Shown here one piece after another: positions 5,343-6,058 of a stretch of DNA of 6,058 bases. Numbering within the stretch: the stretch's first letter is position 1; each line of letters opens with the position of its first letter. The DNA is taken from assembly GCA_036375275.1 (NCBI GenBank), contig DASUSF010000097.1, forward strand, positions 1-6,058, written 5' to 3'. The notes under the pieces were generated by a model. The model was not told where the DNA came from and ran no database searches. It saw only the letters and a program-made list of their open reading frames with translations. The stretch is from DASUSF01 sp036375275 (GTDB lineage Bacteria > Pseudomonadota > Alphaproteobacteria > Geminicoccales > Geminicoccaceae). Position numbers and translations under genes: made by a program.

Positions 5343-6058
5343 GTGCGCGCGCTTCTTCTGCTGGTCTTTCTGACGCTTCTCGGCGGCCCGGTCCACGCCG
5401 CGCCCGAGGCGCGGCTCTGGCCGTTCTGGGACCGCCACGACCCCGCCTCCGCCCGGACCGTCGACCACGGTCCCTGGGCGGGCTTCCTGGCCGGCTACGT
5501 GCGCGAGGGCGACGACGGCGTCAACCGGGTCGCCTACCGCGAGGTCACGGACGGCGGCCGGGCGAGCCTCGAACGCTACGTCGACGGCCTGGTCGCGCTG
5601 CCGATCCGGAGCTACCCGCGCGCCGAGCAGATGGCGTACTGGGCCAACCTCTACAACGCGCTGACCGTGCTGGTGGTCCTCGAGCACTACCCGGTCGACA
5701 GCATCCGCGACATCGACATCTCGCCCGGCCTGTTCAGCGACGGGCCCTGGGGCAGGAAGCTGGTCAGGGTCGAGGGACAGGAGCTCTCGCTCGACGACAT
5801 CGAGCACCGGATCCTCAGGCCGATCTGGCGGGACCCGCGCATCCACTACGCGGTCAACTGCGCCTCGATCGGCTGCCCCGACCTCCGGACAGAGCCGTTC
5901 CGGGCGTCGGATCTGGACGCTCAGCTCGACGCCGCCGCCGAGGACTACGTGAACGACCCGCGTGGCGTCTCGCTTCAGGGCGGCGAGCTTGTCGTCTCCA
6001 GCATCTACGACTGGTTCGAGGCGGACTTCGGGGGCAGCGAGGCGGGCGTCATCCGGCA
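5343..6058 (+). CDS. Exported DUF547-domain protein, 3' end beyond the window
   Basis: The visible 238 residues begin at a GTG codon with a clear signal peptide, MRALLLLVFLTLLGGPVHA, with probable cleavage before APEA (after residue 19), so the protein is probably periplasmic. The body matches the DUF547 family (PF04784): MAYWANLYNALTVLVVLEHY (97-116), PVDSIRDIDIS, LSLDDIEHRIL (149-159), DPRIHYAVNCASIGCPDL (164-181) with Cys173 and Cys178, and SSIYDWFEADFGG (219-231). The family is widespread in proteobacteria and its biochemical role is not established, to my knowledge. The start is decided by GGAGG at 5331-5335, 7 bases upstream, and by the signal peptide; no ATG start exists in the region. 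Judged by family length, only a few tens of residues are missing past the right edge. It is divergent from the aldolase gene, which may or may not be functionally linked. Confidence 0.9.
   Translation, partial: MRALLLLVFLTLLGGPVHAAPEARLWPFWDRHDPASARTVDHGPWAGFLAGYVREGDDGVNRVAYREVTDGGRASLERYVDGLVALPIRSYPRAEQMAYWANLYNALTVLVVLEHYPVDSIRDIDISPGLFSDGPWGRKLVRVEGQELSLDDIEHRILRPIWRDPRIHYAVNCASIGCPDLRTEPFRASDLDAQLDAAAEDYVNDPRGVSLQGGELVVSSIYDWFEADFGGSEAGVIR

Noticed and set aside
4290..5846. Open frame of 518 codons on the minus strand across the aldolase and DUF547 genes
   Set aside because: It runs in another frame of the aldolase gene and antisense to DUF547, crosses the intergenic repeat, and is Arg/Pro/Gly-rich. 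The two real genes explain the region better.

Overview
The window is a stretch of ordinary, very GC-rich chromosome. The L28 type, the TIGR01841-like phasin, the hrcA-grpE pair and the intergenic palindromic repeat all suggest an alphaproteobacterium, probably of the Rhodospirillales type; this is inference from gene content, not a taxonomic assignment. It holds six complete genes and one gene cut by the right edge. No rRNA, tRNA, CRISPR array, transposase or phage gene was seen.

Layout, left to right. Positions 1-52 hold nothing I can name. rpmB (ribosomal protein L28) lies on the minus strand at 53-349. A divergent 238-base intergenic region (350-587) separates it from a plus-strand phasin gene (588-977). 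This region holds an rpmB promoter candidate and an AT-rich phasin control region, in which two 18-base inverted copies of a TGC-N3-GCA palindrome bracket a sigma70-like promoter. After a GC-rich hairpin and a good promoter (1064-1092) comes hrcA (1135-2196), followed 4 bases later by grpE (2201-2944). argG (2994-4208) follows after 49 bases. hrcA, grpE and argG may share a transcript.

argG converges on a minus-strand class I aldolase of the dihydrodipicolinate synthase superfamily (4352-5242). The space between them is filled by a palindromic repeat (4206-4354), whose TAGAGC ends supply the TAG stop codons of both genes. Divergent from the aldolase gene, a GTG-started gene for an exported DUF547 protein (5343 to the edge) runs off the window.

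Functionally, hrcA and grpE form a heat-shock module (repressor, and nucleotide exchange factor for DnaK; dnaK and dnaJ are not here). The phasin coats polyhydroxyalkanoate granules and appears to have its own autoregulated-looking promoter. argG serves arginine synthesis, rpmB serves translation, and the aldolase-like enzyme and DUF547 protein have unknown substrates. I found no previously undescribed multi-gene system. The parts most worth a second look are the phasin operator layout, the stop-codon-donating repeat, and the unusual active site of the aldolase-family protein.
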